Shown here: positions 44,341 through 56,352 of the stretch, one piece after another | Position numbering within the stretch: position 1 is the first letter of the stretch | Layout of the letters: every line of letters begins with the position of its first letter | Assembly: GCA_021613535.1 (NCBI GenBank) | Contig: CP075494.1 | Coordinates: 496,001-560,000, forward strand | Length of the DNA stretch: 64,000 nt | Origin: Adineta vaga | Taxonomy: Eukaryota > Rotifera | Direction of reading: 5' to 3' | The notes under the pieces: model-generated | The model's database searches: none | Told to the model about the DNA's origin: nothing | Seen by the model: the letters and a program-made list of their open reading frames with translations, nothing else | Position numbers and translations under genes: made by a program

Positions 44341-45012
44341 TTCAATTCAGTAATTTATAAAAATAATATTGCATATAAATCGAATACTTACATCAATTGA
44401 AGGAAGACTGGTCGAAAAAAAATGCGGAAACTTCGGATTTTATCCGAGAGTTATGTGTACTGGAAAAAGTGTATGGGAGAGATGGGTCATTCTAGAATGT
44501 CTACGCATCAAAATTACCACGAGAAATTTTTCGATGAGCAAGATTTTTCATGTTGAGTTATGAATGCATTTTTATATTGGAATCTATCGGAATAACGGTC
44601 ATATGCAACCTCATGAATCTATAAAAGATCTATGACAGATACACATATCAGCATTTTCATAATAGATCATCAATATCAATAGGTTTGGAGATCAGGTTTT
44701 TCTCTTTTGATAGTCGTTCCGACTAGCTACAAAACCAAGCATTTGGGAAACTCCCAAACTACAGATCATATGAAACATATTTAGGCAATTCGGTGTTAAA
44801 ATACAGTTTTTGCGCATTTTGAGACCTTTTTTAAGCATTTTTCATTAGTAAACTACGATTTGACTGAAGCCCAATATCAGATTCGAAATCAGCGTTAAAA
44901 ACTAAGTCGATTCATACATGTTTTAAATAATTTTGAGAGAAAATGTTTTTTCAAAAAAAACCCTGTATCCACCCTCAGGGATGGTCTGGTCAAAAATGAC
45001 AATTTTTTCGAT
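44341..45012. other. Intergenic, left flank of duplication copy 2
   Basis: No gene recognised. From about 44890 the sequence (GGGATGGTCTGGTCAAAAATG, ATAACTCAGCC) appears continuous with the CGGACGGACGGACATA repeat that starts the duplicated block, so the true left border of the duplication may be earlier than 45013; copy 1 is cut off by the window start. Confidence 0.45.
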
Positions 45013-45221
45013 AACTCAGCCATTTGTTGAGAGATCATTCTCATCTTCGAACTCGACCGAGATATTAATGAGACAATTCTGTGCACAAAGTTTCAGCTCA
45101 ATCGAATGTAGTTGTGAAGAGTTATCGTGTAAACGGCCGGACGGACGGACATATAGATCGATTATAGTAGTGTACTCACTTTTTGAGTACACAACAAGTA
45201 TATTGATTGAATATATCGAAA

Positions 45222-45347
45222 GGGTGTGGGTGAGGGTGTGGGTGTGGGTGGTTGTGGTTGAGGCTGTGGAAGGATGCAAGCCAGTATCTCTATTCACCCA
45301 AACCCTCACCCACGCCTGCACCTTCATCCACACCCACACCCACACTC
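45222..45347. repeat. TGTGGG hairpin, long form, second copy
   Basis: Duplicate of the hairpin at 210-335, followed by the same conserved AAACGCGTAGT motif (45350-45405). Confidence 0.9.
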
Positions 45348-46194
45348 TAAACGCGTAGTCCCATCAGCGCATGCATCTCCTCCATCAAAAATCGTCACAC
45401 TAACGAAAATAACTCCAAAATAAAATCACACAAACAGATAAAAATGAAAATGATTCATACTGTATGTTTCGGTTCTGCGTCACTCTCAATCACACATTGT
45501 GAGAATGAATGAAAGTAGACGCAAGGGTGAGCGAAATAAAAATATCCGAAACCCTCACCCTCACCCAAATTTCCTTAATATTTATCTCGGCGCTATGGGT
45601 GAAAGTTTAGAAAACTGAAGGATACTGCCATTCACAGCCTCACCCACACCCAACAAACTTTTCCTCTATAAAAAAAAAACTTTCTCAATATCTGTTCTGC
45701 AAAACAAAATATAGGAACGTGATATAAAGAGAAATCGTGACAAAAAATGATATTTAACAAATTCTAGTAAATATTTCAAATTAATATATATTTTATTATT
45801 GATCTTAATCATTCATTGACAAAGAAAATTCATACTTTGTTTTGACATAAAACATGTTCTATGATTCATCAAAGTTCTTACGAATTATGATTTTCATAAA
45901 CGAGAAATATGAATTATTTTTACGAACTTAATTAAATTCTATTCAGTTAAACTAATTAAGTTTCTAGACTATTTAAATTCAAAAGGAAAAGCTCTTCGAA
46001 AAATATGTTTTCTTTTTTTCCTATATGATGCCTAGAATAAATAGAGAGAAGAAAGAAAAAGAAAACTATAAATTAAGAGGAAATCAACGATCAATGTCAC
46101 TTTTTTTTACCAAACAAGAATATTATGATCAATTATTAGTATATTCTAACATTAATACAAAACATTTGGATTATAAAACAATATCGTCTCAAAC

Positions 46195-49100
46195 ATGTGC
46201 AACTTCTACATATTCGTCAGTATTTTTCTGATTCTTATTAATCCAACATCAGGTAAATAGTCTTATTTAGATAGATTTTGTATTTGGTATTTGTCCCACG
46301 AACGAGTCCTATTAATTATTAACCATCTATTCTATAATCCTTTATTATACAATATATTCACGCCATGATACATCTCAATACGAATATTGATTTCTAAAAA
46401 TGTGTGATATTTGCGTCTATGTTTAACATTCATAAAAATGAACAGCATTCTATAAAATGAAGGTCAATACTTATACTAGAGAAAACGTCTTCAAATTTTA
46501 TTCTAAGGTTCTATAGAGAATGCAATTCATTTTCAGTAAAATTTTTCTCCTATTAGTCTAAATATTCTATCTATTTTTATATGTTAAAATTGAGATTCAG
46601 TTGAAAACTTTCTTCAATTCAATACAAGATAAGAAAAGCTACAGAATGTTGAACTCTTTTCTAATAGTAGAGAAAAATAAGTTCTGAAAATCGAAAATTA
46701 TATGTTAGCCATTTTAATTCAATCCTTTATTTTTCGTTTTAAAATATTTATCTTTATATCAGTTTTAATCTTAATCGGTTATGTATTTATCAATACTACT
46801 ATAAGACCATATTAATCATTATCTTATTCTGAATCAGCCAATGTTTTTTTATAACATAATAAACAAAGTAACAAAAACATTAGTATAACGGATACGACTA
46901 TGTCGGAAGATATGTTTTACAATACTAAAAAGAACTGTACAAAAATAAAAAGCATAGTTCTAGTTTTTCCGAGATTATCATCTACGTTTGTTTATTTTCT
47001 CCTAGCTATTTCATTCAATCAACCAAAATTTTGTCCAACAGCAGCTTGGAATAGAAATCCAGTCACTTTTGCTAATCAATCAGTAGTTGGTATACGTCCT
47101 GACGCCATCTTTATCAATACAAATAATACAATATTTGTCGCTTATCGACAGACAAGTCAGATCTTGATATGGAATGAAAATAGCACTATACCAACTAAGA
47201 CAATTTCAGGCAACTTTTGGAGTCCTAGCTCTATCTTCGTTACACAAAATGGTGATATTTATATCGATGATGGTGCCAAGAATGGTCGAGTACAAAGATG
47301 GATTGCAAGTAATGACACATTTGTCACTGTTATGAATGTTAATTCTTCGTGTCGTGGTCTCTTTATTGATCTCAACAACAATTTGTACTGTTCGATGAAT
47401 GTTAAACATCAAGTTGTGAAAAAGTCATTAGATGATCTCGTGATGAAAACAATTCCAGTTGCTGGAACAGGTAATGAAGGATCTGAATCGAATCAACTCA
47501 GTAGTCCTGGTGGAATATTTGTTGATGTTAACTTTGATTTATATGTGACCGATTGTGGCAATCATCGAGTTCAGTTATTTCCATTAGGAGAATCAAATGG
47601 AATCACAGTCGTTGGTGAAACTTCAGCAAGTCGAACAATTGTACTCAATTGCCCTAGCGCAGTTGTGTTAGATGCTGACAAATATTTATTCATTACAGAT
47701 CTCGTTAGTAGTCGTATTTTTGGCGGAGGAGCATATGGTTTTCGTTGTTTAGTTGGATGTTATAGGGATGGCTCACACACGAACCAATTAGACTCTCCTT
47801 ATTCTTTTAGTTTCGATCGATCCGGTAATATGTTTGTGATTGATTACAGTCACCATGGAATTCGAAAGTTTGTGTTGTTGGAAAGTCCTTGTGGTAAGTT
47901 GAGAATTGAATATTTTAAGTGAAGAAAAAAGATTTTCTCCACTATGATTATAATATATAAAAAACGGATCAGTGAAATATTTCGACCAATGTGAGCTATG
48001 AGATATAGGAAAATATATTAAGCGCAACGATGGATGATTTTACTCAGTTATATAAAAAAATAACGTTTCTCAAGATGAGAAAAATATAAATCCATGCTCT
48101 GTTTTATTTGTTATGAAGGATATTGTATTGATATACACTCATTCCATTTAGAATAATCTTTCTTAATATCTCTCTTGGTACCCTTGAATCATGAGTTGTT
48201 GTATTATTTTATCTTTGTTACTAATAGAATCTTCGATAGAAATTTCTTTTATATAAAAGAAGTACTGAGTCATTGATTTGCGATGATATCAAACATTTAA
48301 TTCAGTGATTAGTCTTCTGAATGTGACTGATCTTTATGACTACATATTTATTATTATCAATAGTGATTAAGTCTTGTCATCGTAAAATGATCGTATAATA
48401 AATTCTATTTTTTTGACCATAGAATTCATCAAGATAAACCCGTAGTCAAATCAAGAACTGTTATTCATTGAGATCGATTAAAAAGCTACAACCCAGCATA
48501 TCTCACATATTAAGCGACATTTTTTTCCAACACAATTCAATATTTTATTTTATTGTTCAACAAATCCATTTTTGTTCAGTATAAATAAAATTTCTTTAAA
48601 GATTTCGTTGAATATTGTTATGCGTCAATTATCGTGAAATATCATCGACTCATAATTCTTAAGTCATGATTACGTCGTATCAATGTTTATTTTTTATGAT
48701 AAAATGTGAATTTCATCATCGCTTTATCTTCGACTAAAACATTTTTCTGCGAAGGAACTGAAAATAAATTGGTATCTGATATTTGAAACATGAAAATATA
48801 GATCTGTATGAGAAGTAAAATTTATTCTTAACTTTTTTTTAATGTAATTCAGGCAGCTTAATACACGAATAATACCGTGACTTTTTAAATTGAAAAGTAT
48901 GAAAAAGGTTTTGCATCTATATTGATTAGAAACACAAAAGCGTCTTTTGTTATATCGAATTGAACTTCTTATTGAACACTATAACATGAAGTAGATTGCG
49001 ATCGAGTTAAATATAGTACTATACACTTTCTCATAACTGTAGTTGATGATTTCCATTGATGTTTAATGTTTTCTTTCAAAATTGATCTAAAAGTCTGTAG

Positions 49101-52100
49101 AAACTTTTAATATATCATTTTGAATCTTTGAAAAGAAAGGTATAGTTACAAATAAACATTTAAACAAAAGATTCGAATTAACACTTGCAGATTCTTATCG
49201 GATATATTTATTTCCGAAAGTAAATAGCTACATTTAGGCGAAAACAAGATGTTTGTTATCAATACCACTTTGTTTTCTAATATTTAGTTATTTTCTTTAA
49301 AAATAAGAATTTCTTAAATTAGTTATTTTTTTAAAACTGTTCTTTCTCTAATCCGTATCCCCTTTCTTTGAGATTCAGATTTTTCAAAATAATTGAGACA
49401 TTGGTTTTATTCATTCTCATTCTTAAATTTTATCTATCTGTCTTTTATTTTTTCTAGTTACTTCTTCTAAACAATTACAATTTTGTCCAACAGCAGCTTG
49501 GAATAGAAATGCAATTACTATTGCTAATCAATCAATAGTCGGTAGATATCCTGGAGCCATCTTTATCAATGCATATAATACAATATTTGTTGCCAATCAA
49601 GAGGCAAAACAGATCTTGATATGGAATGAAAATAGCACTATACCAACTAAGACACTTTCAGGCAACTTCCAGAATCCTGGCTCTATCTTCGTTACACAAA
49701 ATGGTGATATTTATATCGACGATGGTCTCAAGAATGGTCGAGTACAAAGATGGATCGCAAGTAATAATACATTTGTCACTGTCTTGAAGGTTTACTCGGC
49801 GTGTCATGGTCTCTTTATTGATCTCGACAACAATTTGTACTGCTCGATAAATATTATGCATCAAGTTGTGAAAAAGTCATTAGATGATCCTGTAATGGAA
49901 CCGATTCCAGTTGCTGGAACAGGTGATGACGGATCTGCATCGAGGGAGCTCAATAGTCCTGGTGGAATATTTGTTGATGTTAACTTTGCTTTATATGTGA
50001 CCGATTGTGGCAATGATCGAGTTCAGTTATTTCCATTAGGAGACTCAGATGGAATCACAGTCGCTGGTGAAACTTCAGCAAGTCGAACAATTGTACTCAA
50101 TTGCCCTAGCGCAGTTGTGTTAGATGCTGACAAATATTTATTTATTGCAGATCTCTTGAATCATCGTATTGTTGGTGAAGGAGCATATGGCTTTCGTTGT
50201 TTAGTTGGATGTTATGGGGGTGGCTCGCAAATGGATCAATTAGGCTCTCCTTATTCTTTTAGTTTCGATCGTTCTGGTAATATGTTTGTCAGTGATCAAC
50301 TGAATAGTCGAATTCAAAAGTTTGCGTTGTTGGAAAGTTCTTGTGGTAAGTTGAAAATAGTCGAAGAATTCCAATAGTTTGAAGACAGAAGAAAGAGATA
50401 GACTGGATTTCTATTTTTGTTATATATTTGTGAAGACTTTTAATAAATTCTAAAATAAAAGAGAAATGCAAGAAATATGACAATATAAGACGTATATTAA
50501 TCAGATGGATTAACAAAAAACACGAAAAACGAGAGATAAAATCTTGATTGTACAAAAAGATTTGAGAAGTAGTGTAATAAGAGTTAAATATTAGTTTATA
50601 CGTATAATATTGAACACATATGTACATTCAAATGAAGGAATTAAAATTACAGGTTAATAGACAATTATGAACAAGACTGATGAAGCGTGTCAGTCTTTGT
50701 TGGCTTCATATATGAGCAACGAAAGGGACATCAGCGAAAGAAGACGAAAGAAAGAGAGAATAGAGAAAAAGTGACCTTCGTGGGAGTCGAACCCACATCT
50801 TCTGCTATCCGGGCAGATGTCCTAGACCAGTTAGACTAGAAGGACCATCTTAATCTCAAGCTTAGCGTTGTGTGATTCACACAAACGCTAACAGTCTTCT
50901 ATCGATTCTGATCTTAATTTCAAATTTTTAATTTTGAAATAACTTAGGTTTCGACTATTTATATTTCTACTGAGCAATTGAGTATGTCGAATGTTAAAGA
51001 AGTGAAATACTAATTAAATTTTTATAAATTTTATTTTTATATTCTTTCTTTTATCTTCAGATATCGTACCTAATCAACCCAAGTTTTGTTCAACAGCTGT
51101 TTGGCATCGCAATGGATCTACATTTGCAAATGAAACAACACTGGGATCTAAGCCTCGCACTATTGCGATCGATGCGAAGGATTCCGTTTATTTTATTCAT
51201 TCAGAAAGAAATGAGCTTTTGGTATGGTGCAATGATAGTATCAATCCAATAAAAAACATTTCTGGTAACTTCTCCAATCCATCATCCATTTTCGTCACAA
51301 CAAATGGTGATGTTTATATTGATAATGGTCAATTGAATAGTCAAGTCGTTCAATGGACACCAAATACTTTTAAATTTACCACTGCTATGGATGTTTTCTC
51401 AGCATGCTTGTGTCTCTTTATCGATATTAATTATGATCTCTACTGTTCAATGCATGATCGTCATCGGATTGCGAGAAGGCCGCTATTGGATCGTTTTATG
51501 TCGGTGAACATTGTTGCTGGAACAGGTAGCGAAGGATCCAGTTCGGATGAACTTAATCATCCTAAAGGTATCTTCGTTGACGTAAAATTCAATTTATATG
51601 TAGCAGATTGTGGAAATAATCGAATTCAAGTATTTAAACCAGAGCAGTCGGATGGTATTACAATTGCAGGTGGTAGTTTATCAAGTCAAACAGTTACTCT
51701 TAATTGTCCAAGTGGAATCGCATTAGATGCTCAGAAATATCTATTTATTGTGGACAGTAGAAATCATCGTATTATCGGTCAAGAACAAGATGGTTTTCGA
51801 TGTTTACTCGGTTGTTATGGACAGGGTACTCATTCTACACAATTATCATTTCCATCAACTCTTACTTTCGATCGTTTTGGTAACATGTTTATTTTAGATC
51901 AAGGAAATAATCGAATTCAAAAATTTCAATATTTAGAAAATACTTGTGGTATGTTTTATGAAAAATCGATAGTATATAAAAGAATAAAGGTGTTAGCTCG
52001 TAAAAAAGTAGGATGTAAGTGTGGATATAGAGAGACGACTCCTTCACCCACACTCTTCCACATTAGATTGAATTCTAACTTTTGAATATAATTCAAACAA

Positions 52101-54196
52101 ATTGTGTACTTTGTAAATAATTGATTTTATTTTTGTATTTTATAGATACATCATCGATTACTGACACACAATATCCATCTGCACTGAAAACCACAAGTGA
52201 AATGTATTTTCGACATTGTAACTTCGAAAAATTTTATTATGAAGCTCTTGAGATCTCTGTATCAGAGATCTATTCTTACAATATACTAAGTAGTAGCAAT
52301 GACAAAATTAATTTATATGGTTATATCTATGAAAATAATTTCAATCCACTTGCTCCACTTGAAAATTTACTTGCAGAAAATAATGATATTAGTGAAACTA
52401 ACCATCAATTTAAACTTAGAGTTCCTCTTTACGTCAACATTACGTATATTTTAGTAGTAACAACAAATTCTCCTGAAGATATTGGTGAATTTAAACTCAA
52501 TTTCATCGGCTGGAAAAATATCAATATCACGCGTCAAAGTAAGTGAATATATCTTCTTAATTGATGCCATCAATGTAAAATATAGTCAAACAAGTAGAAT
52601 TTTTTCTTATTCAAAGTAAAATGTTCATAATAACTTCTGAATATTCTTTCTTTGATTATTTAAATAGTAATACCACTCAACAATCGTTTAAATTATTCAT
52701 CAGAGTTCACTTTTACTAGTACAATGTATTATCGTGATTGTCGAATACCAAAATGTTACTATGAAACATTAGAAATCAATGTAATTACAACAGGTATATA
52801 TGTTTTATGGAGTGAGAGTAATATGGATATGTATGGATACATTTACAAAGATGATTTTGATTCGTTAAAAACATCAGAGAATTTACACTTAGAACATAAT
52901 GGAACATGTAATGAATATCAATTTAAATTTATTACTAATCTTAACAATTATACAAAATATATATTGGTTATAACAACATATTATCCATATACTATGGGAA
53001 AGTTCTCTATTTTTATATCCGGTCCGAATAATGTTAGTCTTAATCGTTTTTGTGAGTATCTCTATAGTTTTTTTAATTAATATAAACATATTTTCAACTT
53101 GTATATGAACTCTTTAGATCCAAAATTTGGTAGTTGTATTGGTGGTGATCAATGTAATTTTTATGTGAAAAGTGTTGGTTTGACGTTGGATGATATTTTG
53201 CATGATGAACTTCGTTCAAATAAACCTTTGAATGATCAATCCATCTCTATTAAATTAAGTGCAGCTCTAACAATAATTATGTTCGTTGCAGGTTTAATTA
53301 ATAGTATTCTTTCTTTTCTTACATTTCAAAATAAAGATGCACAACAAGTTGGATGTGGATTATATCTTCTAGCATCATCAATAACTTCTCTCTTAACGAT
53401 TATTATGTTTACAATAAAATTTTGGTTTCTTGTTATTACTCGAATTAATGTTTCAATTATTGATCTATCGGTTTTTCAAAGCGGTTGTAAATCTATTGAA
53501 CCTCTTCTCAAACTTTTTCTATATTTCGATAATTGGCTCAATGCTTGTGTTGCTATTGAACGAGCATTTCACGTTTTCAAAGGAATTAATGTTAATCGAG
53601 AGAAGAGTAAAAGTATTGCTCGATGGATTATTCTTATTTTACCATTCTGTATTATGGGTACTCTTATTCATGAACCAATCTTTCGCAAATCCTTTGAATA
53701 TCCATCAGAAATGAAGAGAAATGAATCAAATCAAACATATACAAACAAAACTGATGAAGAAGTAACAACATATCGACCAGTACAATGTATTGTTGAATAT
53801 CCTCGTTCTATTCAAGATTATAATACGATCATTTTATTTTTTCATCTCGTTGTTCCATTTATTGCTAATTTTTGTTCAGCTCTCTTCATCATCTTTGGTG
53901 CTGCTCGACAACGATCAAAAATACAAAAAAATCAAAAATACATAGATCATGTTCGTACACAATTTATTGAACATAAACAAATAATCATTAGTCCTATTGT
54001 TTTACTTACTTTATCATCACCACGTTTAATCATTGCATTACTTCCTGGATGTATTAAAATATCACAAAATTTATGGATATATTTATCAGCTTATTTTATT
54101 TCATTTATTCCATCAGTGCTTATTTTTATGATATTTGTTTATCCTTCAGAAATATACATGAAAGCATTTAAACAGTCGGTAACTATTAGTCGTTGA
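46195..54196 (+). CDS. NHL-repeat seven-helix receptor, copy 2
   Basis: Exons 46195-46252, 47006-47893, 49458-50345, 51061-51948, 52146-52538, 52668-53051, 53118-54196, with the same phases, sites and 1525-aa length as copy 1. Replacement differences concentrate in the first NHL module (RPDAIF for RPGAIF, DDGAKN for DDGLKN, SMNVKHQ for SINNKHQ, IVLN for IILN, DYSHH for DSSHH). The second module has V for F in VDVNFA, and the remaining exons encode essentially identical protein. Both copies are intact, so neither looks like a pseudogene. Confidence 0.85.
48067..48527 (+). other. Diverged intron patch, copy 2
   Basis: Counterpart of 3055-3540. It differs by many substitutions and length changes while both flanks are nearly identical between copies. 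Confidence 0.75.
50773..50845 (-). tRNA. tRNA-like sequence, second copy
   Basis: Same cloverleaf as 5785-5857. Here the 5' acceptor strand reads GTCCTTC and pairs with GAAGGTC with a single mismatch, better than copy 1 (GTCGTTC), and position 9 is A rather than G. Anticodon loop CCGGATA and the B box are unchanged. Isotype unresolved for the same reasons. Confidence 0.58.
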
Positions 54197-55355
54197 CAAA
54201 CTCATCGACAATAAACGTCGTTTTTACGATACAATATACCGAACTTATTGTCTATAGAGAGGGCATAAAATACTATATCTTGACTTTCTTATTATTTGCT
54301 TATTGTTTGTTCTCATTTTATTTTTAATCATAAATAATCAATTTAACAAAAATGAACTCTAAAATCGGACATCTATCTTGAGGATGTGAGTGACGGTTTT
54401 ACCACCATTCACACTCACAATCTCTTTTATCAATATCACATACATTTGAATCATTAATCAAAGTTCAAATAACCATACGCATTAAAATTGTTTTTAGATT
54501 TCTTTCACTTTTTCTAACTTAGATAGAATATTTTAAGATCCTTTTAGTTTCCAATTTATTATAAATTCTTTGTTCCATTCTTATGTTTTGATTTCTTTTA
54601 TTCATATTTGTTATTATTGCTCGTCATTTTTATATTCATATGGTTGACTTTCTTCATCGAAATAGAAAATTGAGAAAAATAAAATGGGGGTGGATGGGTA
54701 TGGGATTGATGAATAAATATACAACACTCTGAATCTTTTTTTGTTCAAAGGGATCTCGACATTTTTTTATTGGTATCCGTTGATTAGAACATCTGGGAAT
54801 ACAATTCAACTAGCTTGAGACTCATATACATAGGGCTGGTGAATCATTTTGTTAGCCTCAGTATAACACAGTGTTACGCTTCTCAATCTTGGAAATTTTA
54901 TCATAATTAGTGTGAGTAAGAGTCATCATTATGCAATAGCTTTGAAACTCTTCCATGTAATAACTACGTCAATAAGATGATATGATCAATTGGCCAAATT
55001 ACATTCAGCTTGTACTACAAACATGAACCATTTTTATGGAACTGCATAGCAGTTTTCCAGCGATATCAGTCTCACTAAATACATAAAGGTATTACCTAAC
55101 GTTTGTATACAACTCCACAATAACAGCTCGGAAAATTTTGAAAATATCCCGAAACAAAGTCTATGTAATAAACGGCAATTGTTTTTATACTCCACTGTAT
55201 ATCATATCATCGCAGTCTTGAACTCGAATAGCTTCGTAATAAAATGCAATACCCTCTGTTTGATTTTATGTATTTGTAAAGATGCAAGATTTCATTCAAA
55301 TCTTTTCGATTCTTTCTTTCATTATCGCATGACAGAAACAACATTTGTCTGTCGT
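54197..55355. other. Intergenic
   Basis: Duplication homology continues to 54678. Beyond it, a G-rich patch (GGGGGTGGATGGGTATGGG, 54686-54704) marks the border, then unrecognised sequence. Confidence 0.55.
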
Positions 55356-55407
55356 CTTGAGGGTGTTGGATTAGTATTCATGTTCACCCCACACCCACAC
55401 CCTCAAG
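55356..55407. repeat. TGTGGG hairpin at gene break
   Basis: CTTGAGGGTGTTGGATTAG and CCCCACACCCACACCCTCAAG form a foldback. The coding match of the GDPD-like relic begins immediately after its right end. Confidence 0.9.
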
Positions 55408-56069
55408 ATGGCGAAACTATTATTCCATACGTGGATAATAATTTGATGGCGAAAGATTTTCAAGGAAAAGTTATTATCTCATCAGCAAAAATTGCTGCAT
55501 ATAAAGATCGTTACTTTTTTACATTTGATGAAGAAGTTAATGATTAGTTTGATGTTATAAGTATGCTTTCTCGTTTAACAACAAATGGTATCTATTCAAC
55601 TGTTATGAGTAGTTGTTTACCAAACTTTTTTGATTCTACTCTACAAGCTAGTATTACAGGAAGAGCAACAAGTAAAAGTAGTCTAACGATTATATGGACT
55701 GTTGATTCAGATCCATCAATGAAATATTATATTAATATGGGTGTTCATGGAATATTGACAAATCGAGTTGCAACATTGAAAAATGTAGCTAATTCAATGG
55801 ATTAAACTTTAGCTGATCCTTCTTCTGCTATTCCTACTTCAACAAAGAATCTTCCATCACCAAATAAATGTAGTTGTGAATATGAAAATAATGGTTGTTC
55901 AATTTCTTTTCCTGCACCACTTCAAAAAGCATGTAAATGTACAAAAGTTGCTGTATTTCCATCATGTATTGGTACTGTTGTATCTTGTGATCAATTTCAA
56001 CCTAAATGTATTCCATATGATGCATCTAAAGAAGCTTGTCAACTAGCTAACGGCAATTGTCATGGTTAA
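55408..56069 (+). pseudogene. GDPD-like gene, truncated and interrupted
   Basis: One continuous frame reads GETIIPYVDNNLMAKDFQGK, then VNIISS-type and FFTFDEEVND, a stop (TAG near 55545), a block ending TVDSDPSMKYYINMGVHGIL and TNRVATL, a second stop (TAA near 55803), and a Cys-rich tail (CSCEYENNGC, ACKC, CSIG-like and C-rich pieces). The MGVHGILTNR segment matches the end of glycerophosphodiester phosphodiesterase-like barrels. The N-terminal catalytic part is missing and the left end is a TGTGGG hairpin. Only two stops in 220 codons, so the break is probably recent. Confidence 0.6.
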
Positions 56070-56352
56070 TATTGAATAAAGAATAAAAAAATTCTATTAT
56101 TGCAAACATTTTTTTCTCTATGAAAATAAAATAAATGAGCGAGTTAATTATTGTTTAATTACTTTACATTCTTCTTCTTCTTCTCTTCTTTCTCATCAAA
56201 TTTTTCTTGAAACAATATGCAAAATTCGGGCAACCAAACAACCAATAGAAAAAAATCTGATAAAATAAAGTTTTTCAAGGACTAGAAAGTTATTATAAAA
56301 TATAACTAAGAAAAACATATTTTACATTACGTTGTGTTATTTTTCCGTCGAT
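56070..56352. other. Probable promoter/5' leader of module gene
   Basis: No coding exon with a usable ATG could be linked to the donor at 56354; the interval may hold the promoter and a non-coding first exon. Confidence 0.4.

Larger units (their letters stand above)
45013..54678 (+). repeat. Direct duplication, copy 2
   Basis: Same orientation and gene content as 1-9681. After 54678 the two flanks are unrelated. Confidence 0.95.
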
